Part shown: positions 42,097-51,300 of the stretch, piece by piece | How positions within the stretch are numbered: the stretch's first letter is position 1 | How the letters are laid out: each line of letters begins with the position of its first letter | DNA from: Bin87 sp963665395 | GTDB lineage: Bacteria > Chloroflexota > Dehalococcoidia > Lucifugimonadales > UBA3495 | Reading direction: 5' to 3' | DNA length: 64,000 nucleotides | NCBI GenBank assembly: GCA_963665395.2 | Contig: OY762251.1 | Span: 3,720,001-3,784,000, forward strand | The notes under the pieces: generated by a model | What the model was told of the DNA's origin: nothing | Databases searched by the model: none | What the model saw: the letters and a program-made list of their open reading frames with translations, nothing else | Position numbers and translations under genes: made by a program

Positions 42097-44163
42097 TTAG
42101 GTTGTGCGTCCGTCGTCATGCGGACCGGCGACATCGGCAAGCTCGCGCACCCTGTCACGGTAGCGAGCCAGCGCGATGAGGGGCCACGTGTTTCGGTAAA
42201 GATGGTAATTGATCATAAATCCGGCGGATAACTCGGTTCCCTGGAAACCGCGTTGTCCGGGTTGCGGAACCTTTTCGACCCGTTCCCCTTTCAGATAGCC
42301 GGGAAACCCGGTGCCTGTGAAATGCGGCTCGTCCCAATCGCCTTCCGGTTTCTGGGTGCGCAGTAAAAACTGGACGCCTCGGTGCGTGGCCGGATGGTCA
42401 ACGCAACCGGCTGCCAACAGAGCGATGATAGCCCAAGCGGTTTGGGAGGCCGTGCTGACGCCCACGCCATGTTGAGCCAAATCTACGTATGATGCGCAGG
42501 ACTCTCCCCAACCGCCATCTTCGTTCTGATGCGCGAAAAGCCATTCCACGGCGCGCCGCACGTACGGTTGGCTCATATCCTCGCCAATGGCTTCCAAACC
42601 CGGGAGTACCGCCCCGAGGCCATATATGTAGTTCACTCCCCAGCGGCCAAACCAGCTGCCATCATCCTCTTGCTCCGAACGCAGGTAGCGGTAAGCCCGT
42701 TGCACGAAATGCTCATCGCCGCGATGCCCCAGCTTGCCGTACATTTCCAGGACATGAGCCGTGACGTCGGCGCTGGAGGGATCGAGCACCTCACCGAAGT
42801 CGCTGAAGGTGAGGGCGGTTACGTAGCCGTGGTTGTTGTTCTTGTCGAAGGAAGCCCATCCGCCATCCCGGTTCTGCATACCGGCCACCCAACCCACGGC
42901 GCGGGCGATAGCCTGCCGTCGTAAATGGTCTTCCCTTTCCGGCAGCATCCCCAGCCGCAAGGCCAAAACCACTTCAGCGCTATCGTCGATATCTGGATAG
43001 CAGTTGTTGTGGAATTCGAAGGCCCAACCACCGGGTTGCACCTCGGGAGCTTGCACCTGCCAGTCCCCTCCTACCAGGATCTGTTGGTCAATCAACCAGC
43101 GAGTTGCCGATTCCAGCATGGGATCGTCGGTCGGAATGCCGCTTTCCGCCAACCCCTGCACGATGAGGCACGTGTCCCACACCGGCGAGATGCAGCCCTG
43201 GACCGTCCAACGGTCACCCTTCTGGATACCGAAACCGTCCAGGCCGCCGAAGCCATGGGCCATGATGGGATGATCGTTGTCAAATCCGCACACGCTGAGG
43301 GCGATCAGGCTGTACACCCATGGGGGTTGGATTCCCCCCCAACTTCCATCGTCTTCCTGGTGTTCCAGTATCCACTCAATCGCCTTGCGCTCAGCCCGTT
43401 TGCGGAAAGGATTGAAACGAAGGCGGTTGTACACCGAGCCGATGGTCTTCTCGGCGAGATGCACCACCCGCGGCAGGTTGAAACCCGGTGGCGCGGGCAG
43501 GGAATAGTCTGTGCCGGATCGTCCATTGGGCAGTAGCTCATCGATGGCGTGTTCCGGCGGTATTGGTCGAACCGGCCGACGCGTCAGGACGATAGACAAA
43601 GGCACGATACAGCCGCGAGCCCAACTGGCGAACCGGTAAATGCTGAACGGAGCCCAATGCGGGAGCAAGATCATTTCCGTGGGCAATCGCGGGGTCCCGT
43701 CCCATTCCCACTGGCCAAAGAGCGCCAACCAGATTCGGGTGAATACCCGCGCTTGGGGAATCCCCCCGCGCGCCAGGATGAATTGGCGCGCCCGGCGCAT
43801 ATGCTCGGCCTCCGGGTCTTCTCCGCACAGCTTCAGGGCGAAGTAGCATTCCACGGATGTGGACAGGTCTCCGGGGGCGCCGTAATAGACGGCCCAGCCA
43901 CCGTCATCCAGTTGCTTGCTCAGGATGTAATTGACGATGTGCCGTTCCCGCTCCGGGTTATGGTGACCCAGAAAACGCGACAACATCACGTACTCCGCTT
44001 CCATGGTGTTGTTGGATTCCAGTTCGCCCCACCAATAACCCAGGTCGTTCTGGATACAGCGGAAATGATCCTGTAGCCGACCGATGGCATCGTCCAGGGA
44101 TTGCGCCGGCGCGGCGGCCCCGGCGGCATCTCTCAATGATTGTGTCAGCGTTTGTGTGGCCAT
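42097..44163 (-). CDS. shc: Squalene-hopene cyclase
   Basis: Cyclises squalene to hopene/hopanol at the membrane. About 688 residues of alpha/alpha toroid with several QW repeats (for example QLDDGGW, QEDDGSWGG, QNRDGGWAS, QNEDGGWGE) and the protonating motif DIDD at about residues 391-394. The ATG at 44163 is chosen over a TTG three codons earlier. Starts 16 nt after hpnA. Confidence 0.96.
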   Translation of the reverse strand: MATQTLTQSLRDAAGAAAPAQSLDDAIGRLQDHFRCIQNDLGYWWGELESNNTMEAEYVMLSRFLGHHNPERERHIVNYILSKQLDDGGWAVYYGAPGDLSTSVECYFALKLCGEDPEAEHMRRARQFILARGGIPQARVFTRIWLALFGQWEWDGTPRLPTEMILLPHWAPFSIYRFASWARGCIVPLSIVLTRRPVRPIPPEHAIDELLPNGRSGTDYSLPAPPGFNLPRVVHLAEKTIGSVYNRLRFNPFRKRAERKAIEWILEHQEDDGSWGGIQPPWVYSLIALSVCGFDNDHPIMAHGFGGLDGFGIQKGDRWTVQGCISPVWDTCLIVQGLAESGIPTDDPMLESATRWLIDQQILVGGDWQVQAPEVQPGGWAFEFHNNCYPDIDDSAEVVLALRLGMLPEREDHLRRQAIARAVGWVAGMQNRDGGWASFDKNNNHGYVTALTFSDFGEVLDPSSADVTAHVLEMYGKLGHRGDEHFVQRAYRYLRSEQEDDGSWFGRWGVNYIYGLGAVLPGLEAIGEDMSQPYVRRAVEWLFAHQNEDGGWGESCASYVDLAQHGVGVSTASQTAWAIIALLAAGCVDHPATHRGVQFLLRTQKPEGDWDEPHFTGTGFPGYLKGERVEKVPQPGQRGFQGTELSAGFMINYHLYRNTWPLIALARYRDRVRELADVAGPHDDGRTT

Positions 44164-44179
44164 GAGAATCAAACCATCA

Positions 44180-45193
44180 CTAATGGCGAGCCCGCAGATA
44201 CCCGTGGTCGGTGAACCAGCAAACGGCCTTCTCCAGGGCGTTTTCCACCGGGCTTTGCGGGATCCCCAACTCGGTTACCGCTTTGCGGCAGCTGACGTAC
44301 ATGGGATGGCGGGCGATTTTGATACCCTCCACCGGGATTGCCGGCTGTCGGCCCATTATCCCGCTTTCCACCCATTGATCGCAGTAAGCCGCGCCCATGA
44401 CGAACCAATATGGGAAACGAATGCGGGGCGCCCGGCGGCCGGTGATTTCGGCCAGCATTGCGAAAACTTGACGCAAGGTCAAATTCCGGTGCCCGAGAAT
44501 GTAACGTTCGCCCGGTCGCCCCCGTTCCATAGCAAGAATGTGGCCTTCCGCTACGTCGCTGACATCAACCAGATTCATCCCGGTGTCGAGATAACCGGGA
44601 ATTCGACCCCTGGCAAAGTCCAGCGGGATCCGCCCGGTCGGTGTCGGCTTGACGTCCCATTTGCCTACCGGAGCGCATGGGTTCACCACCACCACCTCCA
44701 GGCCGTCGCCGTTCGCGGCCAACGCCACCTGTTCTGCGGCGTATTTGGATTGCTTGTAATGGCCTATCAGGTGAGCCGGGTTCGCCGGAATTTCCTCGTT
44801 TCCCAATTCGCCGGCCTCAATGCCAACGCCTTCCGGCAACCCCACGGTCGAGACCGAACTGGTGAACACCACGCGGCGCACCCCGGCGCTCCGGGCAGCG
44901 CCCAGCAGGTTCTGCGTCCCGGCGACGTTGGTGTCGTAAATATCGCCCGGGCGCTTTGCCCAGAAAGAGTAAGTGGCCGCGCAGTGATACACGGTTTCGC
45001 AGCCTTTCACCGCACGTCGCAGGGATTCGACGTTAAGTAGGTCACCGGGAGACTGCTTGACCGCCACATCGCGAATCACCACGTCGTTGGCAGAGGGGCG
45101 AACCAGGGCGCGAACGTCCTCACCGCGCGCCGCGAGCCTTCGCGCCAGATTACCCCCGATGAAACCGGTGGCTCCTGTTACCAGCGTGGTCAT
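44180..45193 (-). CDS. hpnA: Hopanoid-associated sugar epimerase
   Basis: 337-residue extended SDR. TLVTGATGFIGGNLARRL is the NAD loop, VVFTSSVSTVGLP the serine region and YKQSKYAAE the catalytic YxxxK. HpnA always travels with hopanoid genes and is thought to work on the side chain. ATG overlaps the hpnG stop (ATGA). Confidence 0.93.
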   Translation of the reverse strand: MTTLVTGATGFIGGNLARRLAARGEDVRALVRPSANDVVIRDVAVKQSPGDLLNVESLRRAVKGCETVYHCAATYSFWAKRPGDIYDTNVAGTQNLLGAARSAGVRRVVFTSSVSTVGLPEGVGIEAGELGNEEIPANPAHLIGHYKQSKYAAEQVALAANGDGLEVVVVNPCAPVGKWDVKPTPTGRIPLDFARGRIPGYLDTGMNLVDVSDVAEGHILAMERGRPGERYILGHRNLTLRQVFAMLAEITGRRAPRIRFPYWFVMGAAYCDQWVESGIMGRQPAIPVEGIKIARHPMYVSCRKAVTELGIPQSPVENALEKAVCWFTDHGYLRARH

Positions 45194-45906
45194 CGGGACA
45201 CGACCATGCGCGGGGATTGATGAGTAGCCAGCGCTGCAACGGCGGTGAGCAGGCATCGCGTCAATTGACGACGAGCCAGCTCCGCCTGTCGCCACAGATG
45301 CAGTAGCGTCGGGACACGACCGGGATGGGTGACCAGGTTCCATGCCGCGCGTCGCGCGTCGCTCGCGTAAAGAGAGACCCAGGGAGGAATTTCCTGAGCG
45401 GCGGTGTCAAGGACCGCGCGTATGGAGGCGAAAGGAATGCCAACCGAGCGTGCGACGCCAGCGGCCCAGTAGTCCTCCATGCTAACCGAAGCCGCGCCCA
45501 AAGAGCCGTGAACGGCCGACTTGGTAACGACACCCGCGACCGCAGGGACTGTCACCGATGGGCCGGTCACGACACGACATCCGTTGGCATGGGCTGCATC
45601 GGTCAAGGTTGAAGTCAAACCCTGGTGGGCCGCTATGGCGCTCGACGGGATGCTGCCTTCATCGACAGCATGGAACAGGTTCGCTACGTGGATATCGCCC
45701 GTTTTCAGGGCCGGGTCAGAAGCCCCGCAGAAACCGACCATAATCACCCCGCTTGGAGCCTTGGCCGTGATGTTGTTCAAGCTGGCGGTGACCCGGGCCT
45801 TCCCAACCCCTGAGACGTGTAACGAAGCGCCGGGAAGTCCGGCGTAACGAGCTTCCCGGCGTATGCCGGAGAGTTCGGTGGTCATTGGCGCTACTATGGC
45901 AAGCAT
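45190..45906 (-). CDS. hpnG: Adenosylhopane nucleosidase (HpnG family phosphorylase)
   Basis: 238-residue member of the nucleoside phosphorylase fold. Family knowledge says HpnG removes adenine from adenosylhopane to give ribosylhopane. Visible are MLAIVAPMTTEL, GVGKARVTASLN, VGFCGASDPALKTGDI and SVSMEDYWAAGVA with the acidic residue that contacts the base ribose. ATG at 45906, 17 nt after hpnH. Confidence 0.9.
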   Translation of the reverse strand: MLAIVAPMTTELSGIRREARYAGLPGASLHVSGVGKARVTASLNNITAKAPSGVIMVGFCGASDPALKTGDIHVANLFHAVDEGSIPSSAIAAHQGLTSTLTDAAHANGCRVVTGPSVTVPAVAGVVTKSAVHGSLGAASVSMEDYWAAGVARSVGIPFASIRAVLDTAAQEIPPWVSLYASDARRAAWNLVTHPGRVPTLLHLWRQAELARRQLTRCLLTAVAALATHQSPRMVVSR

Positions 45907-45923
45907 CTGGTGGCCGGACGGGC

Positions 45924-46973
45924 TCAGCCCACGCTGATGCCCCCTTTGTGCGCCGCGCCGGACTTGATGAACGTCACCCATTCCCGGGGTTTTCCTATGG
46001 CGTTGAAGATAGTGGCGGATTCAAAACCGCAATGCATCATGCAGTTGCTGCACCGGGGGTCGCGCCCGACTCCGTATTTTTCCTCCCACAGCTCCGGTTC
46101 ATATAGGTCATCGAGTTGGGAAGTGTGCTCGTCGGCAAGCGGGTAGCAGGGTTTCCGCCACCCCATTACCGTGTAGGTTGGATTCGACCAGGCGGTGCAT
46201 TGGTACTCGCGTTCTCCGCGCAGGAAGTTGAGGTAAAGGGGATTGTTGTAAAAGCGCATTCCGTCCATCCGCGTCGGGTCCAGCAGGTTACGGAAAACGT
46301 TGCGAGATTCCTGGCGCGTCAGGAAAAGATCCTGATCCGGAGCGTCCTCAAAGTCGTAACCGGGCGAAATCATCGATCCTTCAACGCCCAGGTCGCTGAC
46401 GTAGCGGAACATTTCCCGAAGGTCTTCCACGTCGCTGTTGCGAAAGACGGTGGTGTTGGTGCAAACCCGGTAACCCCGCTCCACGGCCAGGCGGATGCCC
46501 TCCACCGCCCTCTTGAACACCCCGGCCCGGGCCACCGATTCGTCGTGCTTCTCTTCCATGCCGTCCATGTGGATCACCCAGCAGAAGTATTTGGACGGCG
46601 GAATTTTCTCCAGCATTCGAGGCAGCAGCAGCGCGTTGGTGCAACAGTACACGAAGTATTTTTCCTCGACCAGCGCGTTGATTATCCCGTCTATGTGCGG
46701 GTGGATCGTCGGCTCGCCGCCGGCAATGGACACGATGGGCGCTCCGGAATCCCGCACGGCTGCCAACGCTTCGTCCACCGCCATCATCTGGTCCAGTACG
46801 CCCCGATACTCTCGAATTCGGCCGCATCCGATGCAGGCGAGATTACACATCTCCAGCGGCTCCAGCATGGTCACCAACGGGAACCGTTTGCGACCTCGTA
46901 GCCGGTTTTTCAAAATGTACCACCCCATCCGCACGCCGAGCTCCATCGGACGTTTGGCCGGTTTGACGCTCAT
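45924..46973 (-). CDS. hpnH: Adenosylhopane synthase, radical SAM
   Basis: Adds the 5'-deoxyadenosyl radical to hopene. The radical SAM cluster motif CNLACIGC gives C43, C47 and C50; SIAGGEPTIHPH is the GGEP loop; a cysteine-rich C-terminal region (CSNCMMHCGFESA) follows, as in other HpnH proteins. About 349 residues from the ATG at 46973. The frame is open to a TTG at 47039 that overlaps the prenyl synthase stop, so a longer N-terminus is possible. Confidence 0.94.
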   Translation of the reverse strand: MSVKPAKRPMELGVRMGWYILKNRLRGRKRFPLVTMLEPLEMCNLACIGCGRIREYRGVLDQMMAVDEALAAVRDSGAPIVSIAGGEPTIHPHIDGIINALVEEKYFVYCCTNALLLPRMLEKIPPSKYFCWVIHMDGMEEKHDESVARAGVFKRAVEGIRLAVERGYRVCTNTTVFRNSDVEDLREMFRYVSDLGVEGSMISPGYDFEDAPDQDLFLTRQESRNVFRNLLDPTRMDGMRFYNNPLYLNFLRGEREYQCTAWSNPTYTVMGWRKPCYPLADEHTSQLDDLYEPELWEEKYGVGRDPRCSNCMMHCGFESATIFNAIGKPREWVTFIKSGAAHKGGISVG

Positions 46974-47035
46974 CGAAGTATCTCTAATCGTTTGCACCAT
47001 ACGGGCGTTCTCCGTGCATTGGCACATGGGACGTT

Positions 47036-48160
47036 TCAAAAGAGGCGGTACGCCATGAAGTCAATGAGATTCGTTGCATCCTCGGTGGCCCAGGGAGGCA
47101 ACTCCAGCATGGCCAGGGCATCGCGGCCTTCTTGCGCAGTACGTTCGGTCAATTCGTCGGTTTGTCGGGCTGCGCCGATGTCTTCCAATATTTCCATCAC
47201 CCGGTCAACGTCGGTTTCATCCAGCGTTTCCTGAGCGTAAAGGCGCAAGAGTTCGTCTCGATCCGCTCCTCCAACCTGTTGAAAAGCGTACACGATGGGG
47301 TAACTCTTTTTGCGTTGGACGATGTCGCTGTCGGTGGATTTGCCGGTTACAGCCTCGTCTCCCCAGATACCCAGATAATCGTCGCGTATCTGGAACAATC
47401 GCCCGATGGCGGCGCCAAAGCGGGCCACGCCCGCCAGTATCTCCGGATCATCGGTGGCGATGGTTGCGCCGATTACCAGGCTGCTGCGGATGAGCGCCCC
47501 CGTTTTCAGCGCGATCATGTCTAGGTATTCCTCTGCTCCCACGGAACCCGGACCAACGACGGCGCGTTGCTCGAATTGCAAATCCCGGCACTGCCCCTCG
47601 ATCATCTCAAGATAACTCTGCGTGAGCAGCTTGGAGACTCGTACCACGGTGTCGGCAGAAACCTTTTCGCCGGCCATCAGCGTAGTCAGGTCTCCCAACG
47701 CTTGCATCGCGTCGCCGGCCACCAGGGCTCTCTCGGTCCCCCAAACGGCCCAGACCGTAGCTTGGTGTCGCCGCTCCAGACCTTGGTCCTGGATGTCGTC
47801 GTGTACCAGTGAGAAGTTGTGAATCAGCTCAAGCGCGGCCGCTGCCGGCGCAGCGTGGCTGGGTTCCCCGCGGAAGGCGTCGCAGGCGAACATACACAGA
47901 GTGGGCCTTAGCGCTTTGCCCTGGGACGCGGGGGTTGGCGACGGGACTCCGTGCCGGTCTGACCAACCAAGGTGGTAACGCAACACGGTATTGACGGCGT
48001 GACCGTCCAATGGTGGCACCGCTTGAGCTAAGGCATCTTCCAGGTGAACGCGGTACCGCTCAAACATGTCAGGAAGCGTGGGCCCATCCGGTTGTACAGC
48101 GTCGCCGGCCGGCTGACTCGCCTGGCGAGCCTCTACAGCAGCGGTTGGTATGGTGCCCAT
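47036..48160 (-). CDS. Polyprenyl (farnesyl/geranylgeranyl) diphosphate synthase
   Basis: 374-residue all-alpha prenyltransferase that probably supplies farnesyl diphosphate for HpnD. First aspartate-rich motif LVHDDIQD, second QIRDDYLGIWGD, both intact. GKALRPTL lies in the expected N-terminal place. Chain length cannot be read off reliably. First gene of the hopanoid run; starts about 80 nt after its predicted promoter start. A later ATG at 48067 would remove a poorly conserved leader. Confidence 0.9.
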   Translation of the reverse strand: MGTIPTAAVEARQASQPAGDAVQPDGPTLPDMFERYRVHLEDALAQAVPPLDGHAVNTVLRYHLGWSDRHGVPSPTPASQGKALRPTLCMFACDAFRGEPSHAAPAAAALELIHNFSLVHDDIQDQGLERRHQATVWAVWGTERALVAGDAMQALGDLTTLMAGEKVSADTVVRVSKLLTQSYLEMIEGQCRDLQFEQRAVVGPGSVGAEEYLDMIALKTGALIRSSLVIGATIATDDPEILAGVARFGAAIGRLFQIRDDYLGIWGDEAVTGKSTDSDIVQRKKSYPIVYAFQQVGGADRDELLRLYAQETLDETDVDRVMEILEDIGAARQTDELTERTAQEGRDALAMLELPPWATEDATNLIDFMAYRLF

Positions 48161-48245
48161 TTTGGTAGCCTGCCGAGCGTGGAGTTAATGGATGAGCGCG
48201 GCGCACTGAGGATATGGGTGGGGCGGTTTATTCCAACGATGCCAG

Positions 48246-48275
48246 AATGTAACCAAACGGCGGCGATGCTGTCAA
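48246..48275 (-). promoter_or_regulatory. Promoter of the hopanoid run
   Basis: On the minus strand a perfect TTGACA (48270-48275) and TACATT (48246-48251) with an 18 bp spacer, about 80 nt before the prenyl synthase start. Confidence 0.6.
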
Positions 48276-48277
48276 GA

Positions 48278-48306
48278 TAGACATTCCGCCATCGCCCGGC
48301 TAGACT
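48278..48306 (+). promoter_or_regulatory. Promoter of the tartrate/IPM-type dehydrogenase
   Basis: TAGACA (48278-48283), 17 bp spacer, TAGACT (48301-48306). The -35 lies only 2 bp from the -35 of the divergent hopanoid promoter, so the two probably compete or share a regulator. Confidence 0.5.
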
Positions 48307-48345
48307 GCCTGCGGTATCAAACACCACTGGAAAGGGGCGAAAAAA

Positions 48346-49416
48346 ATGGCTGAATTCAACCTGGCCGTCATTGCCGGTGACGGCATCGGGCCGGAGGTTA
48401 TTTCTGAAGGACGCAAAGTGCTGGACGCAGTGGCCGCACAGACCGACGGCCTCTTCTTTCGCACCACCGAGTTTCCCTGGGGCAGCGACTATTATCGCGA
48501 AACCGGCCTGATGATGCCTGAAGACGGTTTGGAACGCCTCTCCGACTACGATGCCGTGCTCTTTGGCGCCGTGGGCGACCCCGACATCCCCGACCACGTT
48601 ACCTTGCAGGGCTTGCTGCTGCCCATGCGCCGCGCTTTCGACCAGGCCATATGTGTCCGCCCCGCCGTGCTGTTTCCCGGCGTGGAGTCTCCCATCGCCG
48701 GCAAGTATCCCGGCGATGTCGATATGGTCATCTTCCGCGAAAACACCGAGGGCGAATACGCGCCCGTGGGCGGCCGGCTTTACGCCGGCACCCCCTACGA
48801 AACCGTCATTCAGAGCGGCGTCTTTACCCGGCGCGGCACTGAGCGCATCATCCGCGCCGCCTTCGAGCACTGCGTCCGGCGCGCCGGAAAGAACAAGGTC
48901 ACCTCGGTAACCAAGTCCAATGCCCAAGCGTTCAGTATGGTGTTCTGGGACGAAGTTTTCGAGGAAGTCGCCGCCGACTATCCCCAGGTGCAGACCGAAT
49001 CCCTGCTGGTGGACCGGGCCGCCATGGACTTGGTGCGTTGGCCCGAAGACTTCGACGTCATCGTCGCCTCCAATCTCTTCGCCGACATCCTTTCTGACAT
49101 CGCCGCCGTGGTGACGGGTAGCATGGGCTTGGCTCCCAGCGCCAACATCAACCCGGAGCGGCGTTTCCCGTCAATGTTCGAGCCGGTGCACGGCGCCGCC
49201 TTCGACATCACCGGCAAAAACCTGGCCAACCCGCTGGCCACCATCTTCGCCGTCGCCATGATGCTGGAGCATCTGGGCGAGACCGCCGCCGCCGAGCGCG
49301 TCAACGAAGCCGCCCTGCGCGTCCTCAACGAGCGCAACGTGCTCACCGGCGACCTGGGCGGCAACGCCAGCACCCAGGAAGTGGGTGACGAAGTAGTGCG
49401 CCTGCTGAACGCCTGA
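48346..49416 (+). CDS. Tartrate/isocitrate/isopropylmalate dehydrogenase family protein
   Basis: 356-residue NAD-dependent beta-decarboxylating dehydrogenase. AVIAGDGIGPEVI, VRPAVLFPG, FRENTEGEYAPVGGR and VASNLFADILSDIAA mark the family; the GDPDIPDHVTLQGLLLPMRRAFDQ region (key PDHVTLQGLLLP) is of the tartrate/D-malate dehydrogenase type, not LeuB or Icd. AAAGGGG upstream of the ATG. Stands alone before the repeat region. Confidence 0.87.
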   Translation: MAEFNLAVIAGDGIGPEVISEGRKVLDAVAAQTDGLFFRTTEFPWGSDYYRETGLMMPEDGLERLSDYDAVLFGAVGDPDIPDHVTLQGLLLPMRRAFDQAICVRPAVLFPGVESPIAGKYPGDVDMVIFRENTEGEYAPVGGRLYAGTPYETVIQSGVFTRRGTERIIRAAFEHCVRRAGKNKVTSVTKSNAQAFSMVFWDEVFEEVAADYPQVQTESLLVDRAAMDLVRWPEDFDVIVASNLFADILSDIAAVVTGSMGLAPSANINPERRFPSMFEPVHGAAFDITGKNLANPLATIFAVAMMLEHLGETAAAERVNEAALRVLNERNVLTGDLGGNASTQEVGDEVVRLLNA

Positions 49417-49440
49417 ATTCCGACTCTGCCACTGACAGCG

Positions 49441-49550
49441 GTAGCGTTCCGATTTAGGTGGTTTGATCTGGCAAACGCCGTTGCCGGCGCGGGTAGGGGC
49501 GAATAATTATTCGCCCCTACGAAGGAAAACCACCTAAATTGCAACCCTGC
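49441..49550. repeat. Inverted repeat with a GGGGC palindrome in its loop
   Basis: Arms GTTCCGATTTAGGTGGTTT (49445-49463) and AAACCACCTAAATTGCAAC (49527-49545) face each other. Between them lies the 22 bp GGGGC palindrome at 49496-49517. The same arm unit appears three more times at 51457-51620. Confidence 0.8.
49496..49517. repeat. Dispersed palindrome, GGGGC family, AT core
   Basis: Identical in core to the copy at 605-626; here it sits in the loop of a longer inverted repeat and has TA on both outer sides. Confidence 0.85.
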
Positions 49551-49552
49551 CA

Positions 49553-50073
49553 CTGACAACCGCCCCTTTCCCGTAACAGAACATCCGTGCTACCATAATC
49601 CCACAGGCGATAACCGGACCGACGCCGCATCACGCACCCATTGACCGGGTTCCTCTCAACAACGGCCACACCTTTCAGCAACAAGTCGCTTACCCGGGCT
49701 TCAAAGAGGACGACTGCCCCCGACCACTCTAATCGGAGCAGTCCCCTCGGCCACCGCGTCCGCCACAACGCGCCATGCTGGCAGGCATGGAGAATAAGAG
49801 TAAAAAAGCAAGCGCATTTCCTCCGGCCGTAGGGCTGAAAAACGACAGGAACCCGGTCAACCCAAATATTTGCCATCGCGCCCCCGCTGTCATTGCGACC
49901 CCGTACTTGATACGGGGGTGCAATCTCGGCGAGCGCCCCCTGTCATTGCGAGCGCAGCGTGGCAATCTCGTCGCCTGTACATCTTCACCATCAACCAACA
50001 AGGAGGCCAACATTCACCAGCGCCAGCGCTGACCGACCCATCCATCATCCGAACCGGGCGGCAGCCCCAATCG
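49553..50073. repeat. Long dispersed repeat, copy B, left part
   Basis: Homologous to 33307-33733. At 49879-49973 it holds about 95 extra bases absent from copy A. It breaks off at 50073 where an insertion sequence has landed; the right end resumes at 51291 and fades near 51342. Small indels relative to copy A again rule out a conserved reading frame. Confidence 0.85.
49879..49973. repeat. Palindrome cluster inserted in the long repeat
   Basis: About 95 bp with TGTCATTGCGA twice, a CCCCGTACTTGATACGGGG hairpin (49899-49917) and GTGGCAATCTCG. Missing at the matching point of copy A (33626/33627), so this is a datable insertion. The same CCCGTACTTGATACGGG palindrome recurs at 54180-54198. Confidence 0.8.
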
Positions 50074-51290
50074 CAGGGCTATCGCATATGGATTTTGGCG
50101 AATTGGGTTAGGATGGTGATGAGGAAGCCGTTGTCCCAACCGGCCTTTTTCAGTTTGCCTCGCATGGAGCCTTTGCTGGGTTCCAGCCGCGCCAGGTTCA
50201 AGGCCAGTTTCCGCAGCAAAGCCAGGTTTTCCGCGCCGTGTCCTTTCCGGTTCCGCGCCTGGTCTTCGTTGCAAGTGACGTTCAATACCCAATGCAGCCG
50301 GTTCTCAATGCCCCAATGGCCCCGCACAATGTCGTTGCACCGCTCCGGCGGGAACGCCTGGCTCAACAGGTAGTATCGGGTTTCCGAGCTGGCATCAGCC
50401 GGGTCCTGGCCGACCATCCGCCTGCTGGCCGTTACCTTGCCGATGGCTTGCAAACCGGGCCAGTCATGCCATTGCTGCAACCAGACGATGTCGTCGCTGA
50501 CGCTGGCAACGCGGGTTTCGATGCGCCCGTGCCCCTTGTTGACCTGGGTGGACTGAGCCACCGGCGTGGCTGGATCGTCCAGAAATCCGCCTGTGGCGGA
50601 CACGTCATCGCGCAAACTGCCCTGGTTCCCTTTCAAAGCCAGCGCGTAGTTTCCGCCCTGACCAATCACTTGTTCGGCGATCTGACGCTGGCAGTGCATG
50701 GCGTCGGCGGTAACTATCTTGTCCCGCAAAGTCAGCATTTCCAGTCCGCCAAAGGCGGAGGCAGCGCTGTAATCTCGTTGGACTTGTCGTCAACGGCCAG
50801 TTGTCCCAGCGCCAGCCTTTGCTCCTCGGCCCAGACGCTCACCAGATGCAGCGCCGATTGGCCTTCGGCGCGGTCGTAAGAACGCCGCAGCGTCTTGCCG
50901 TCCACCGCCACCACACCCTGACAACCTTGGGCGAACTGCGCCATGAACCCCAGAAACCACCTTTGGAAAGCTTCCGGGTCCAGCATTCCCAGCACCCGGG
51001 AAAAGGTATCGTGGCTGGGAATGCCGTTGGGCAACGGCAGAAAGGTCTCCAGAAACTCCCGTTTGGACTGGCCGAAAAGCTCCATATCAGTACAAGTTTG
51101 ACCGCCGCAGACGATAGTGCACAGAGCGATGACCAGGATGTCGTGCAGGGAATGCAGGCGGGCATTGACCGCGCGCGGGTCCTCCAGGTCGGCAAATACG
51201 TCGGCTAATTCGGGCATGGTGTCTCTCCTCTCCCCGCTGAATTAGCCTACATCTTACCCAACACCTCAATTTTCATATGCGATAGCCCTG
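50074..51290 (-). mobile_element. ISAs1-type insertion sequence with terminal repeats and 10 bp target duplication
   Basis: 1217 bp. Terminal inverted repeats CAGGGCTATCGCATATG are perfect for 17 bp. The 10 bp GCCCCAATCG directly flanks both ends (50064-50073 and 51291-51300) as the target duplication, and the undisturbed long repeat at 33307-33773 shows the near-identical empty site. The sharp ends imply recent movement, yet the transposase is frameshifted. Confidence 0.92.
50079..51217 (-). pseudogene. ISAs1-family transposase, split by a frameshift
   Basis: Two frames make up one transposase of about 375 residues. The first (51217 to 50732) holds the N-terminal domain and first catalytic aspartate (VVAVDGKTLRRS) and ends early; the second (50738 to 50079) holds the second aspartate (IVTADAMHCQ) and the catalytic glutamate (HWGIENRLHWVLNV). 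A one-base change in the CCTCCGCCTTTGGC region, just before the overlap ATGCTGA, separates the DDE residues. Probably inactive unless the shift is translational or a sequencing error. Confidence 0.85.
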
Positions 51291-51300
51291 GCCCCAATCG

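Noticed and set aside
50732..50738. Programmed frameshift or coupled start making two transposase proteins
   Set aside because: No slippery heptamer is visible and the catalytic residues would be on two chains; a simple frameshift mutation is more likely, though not proven.
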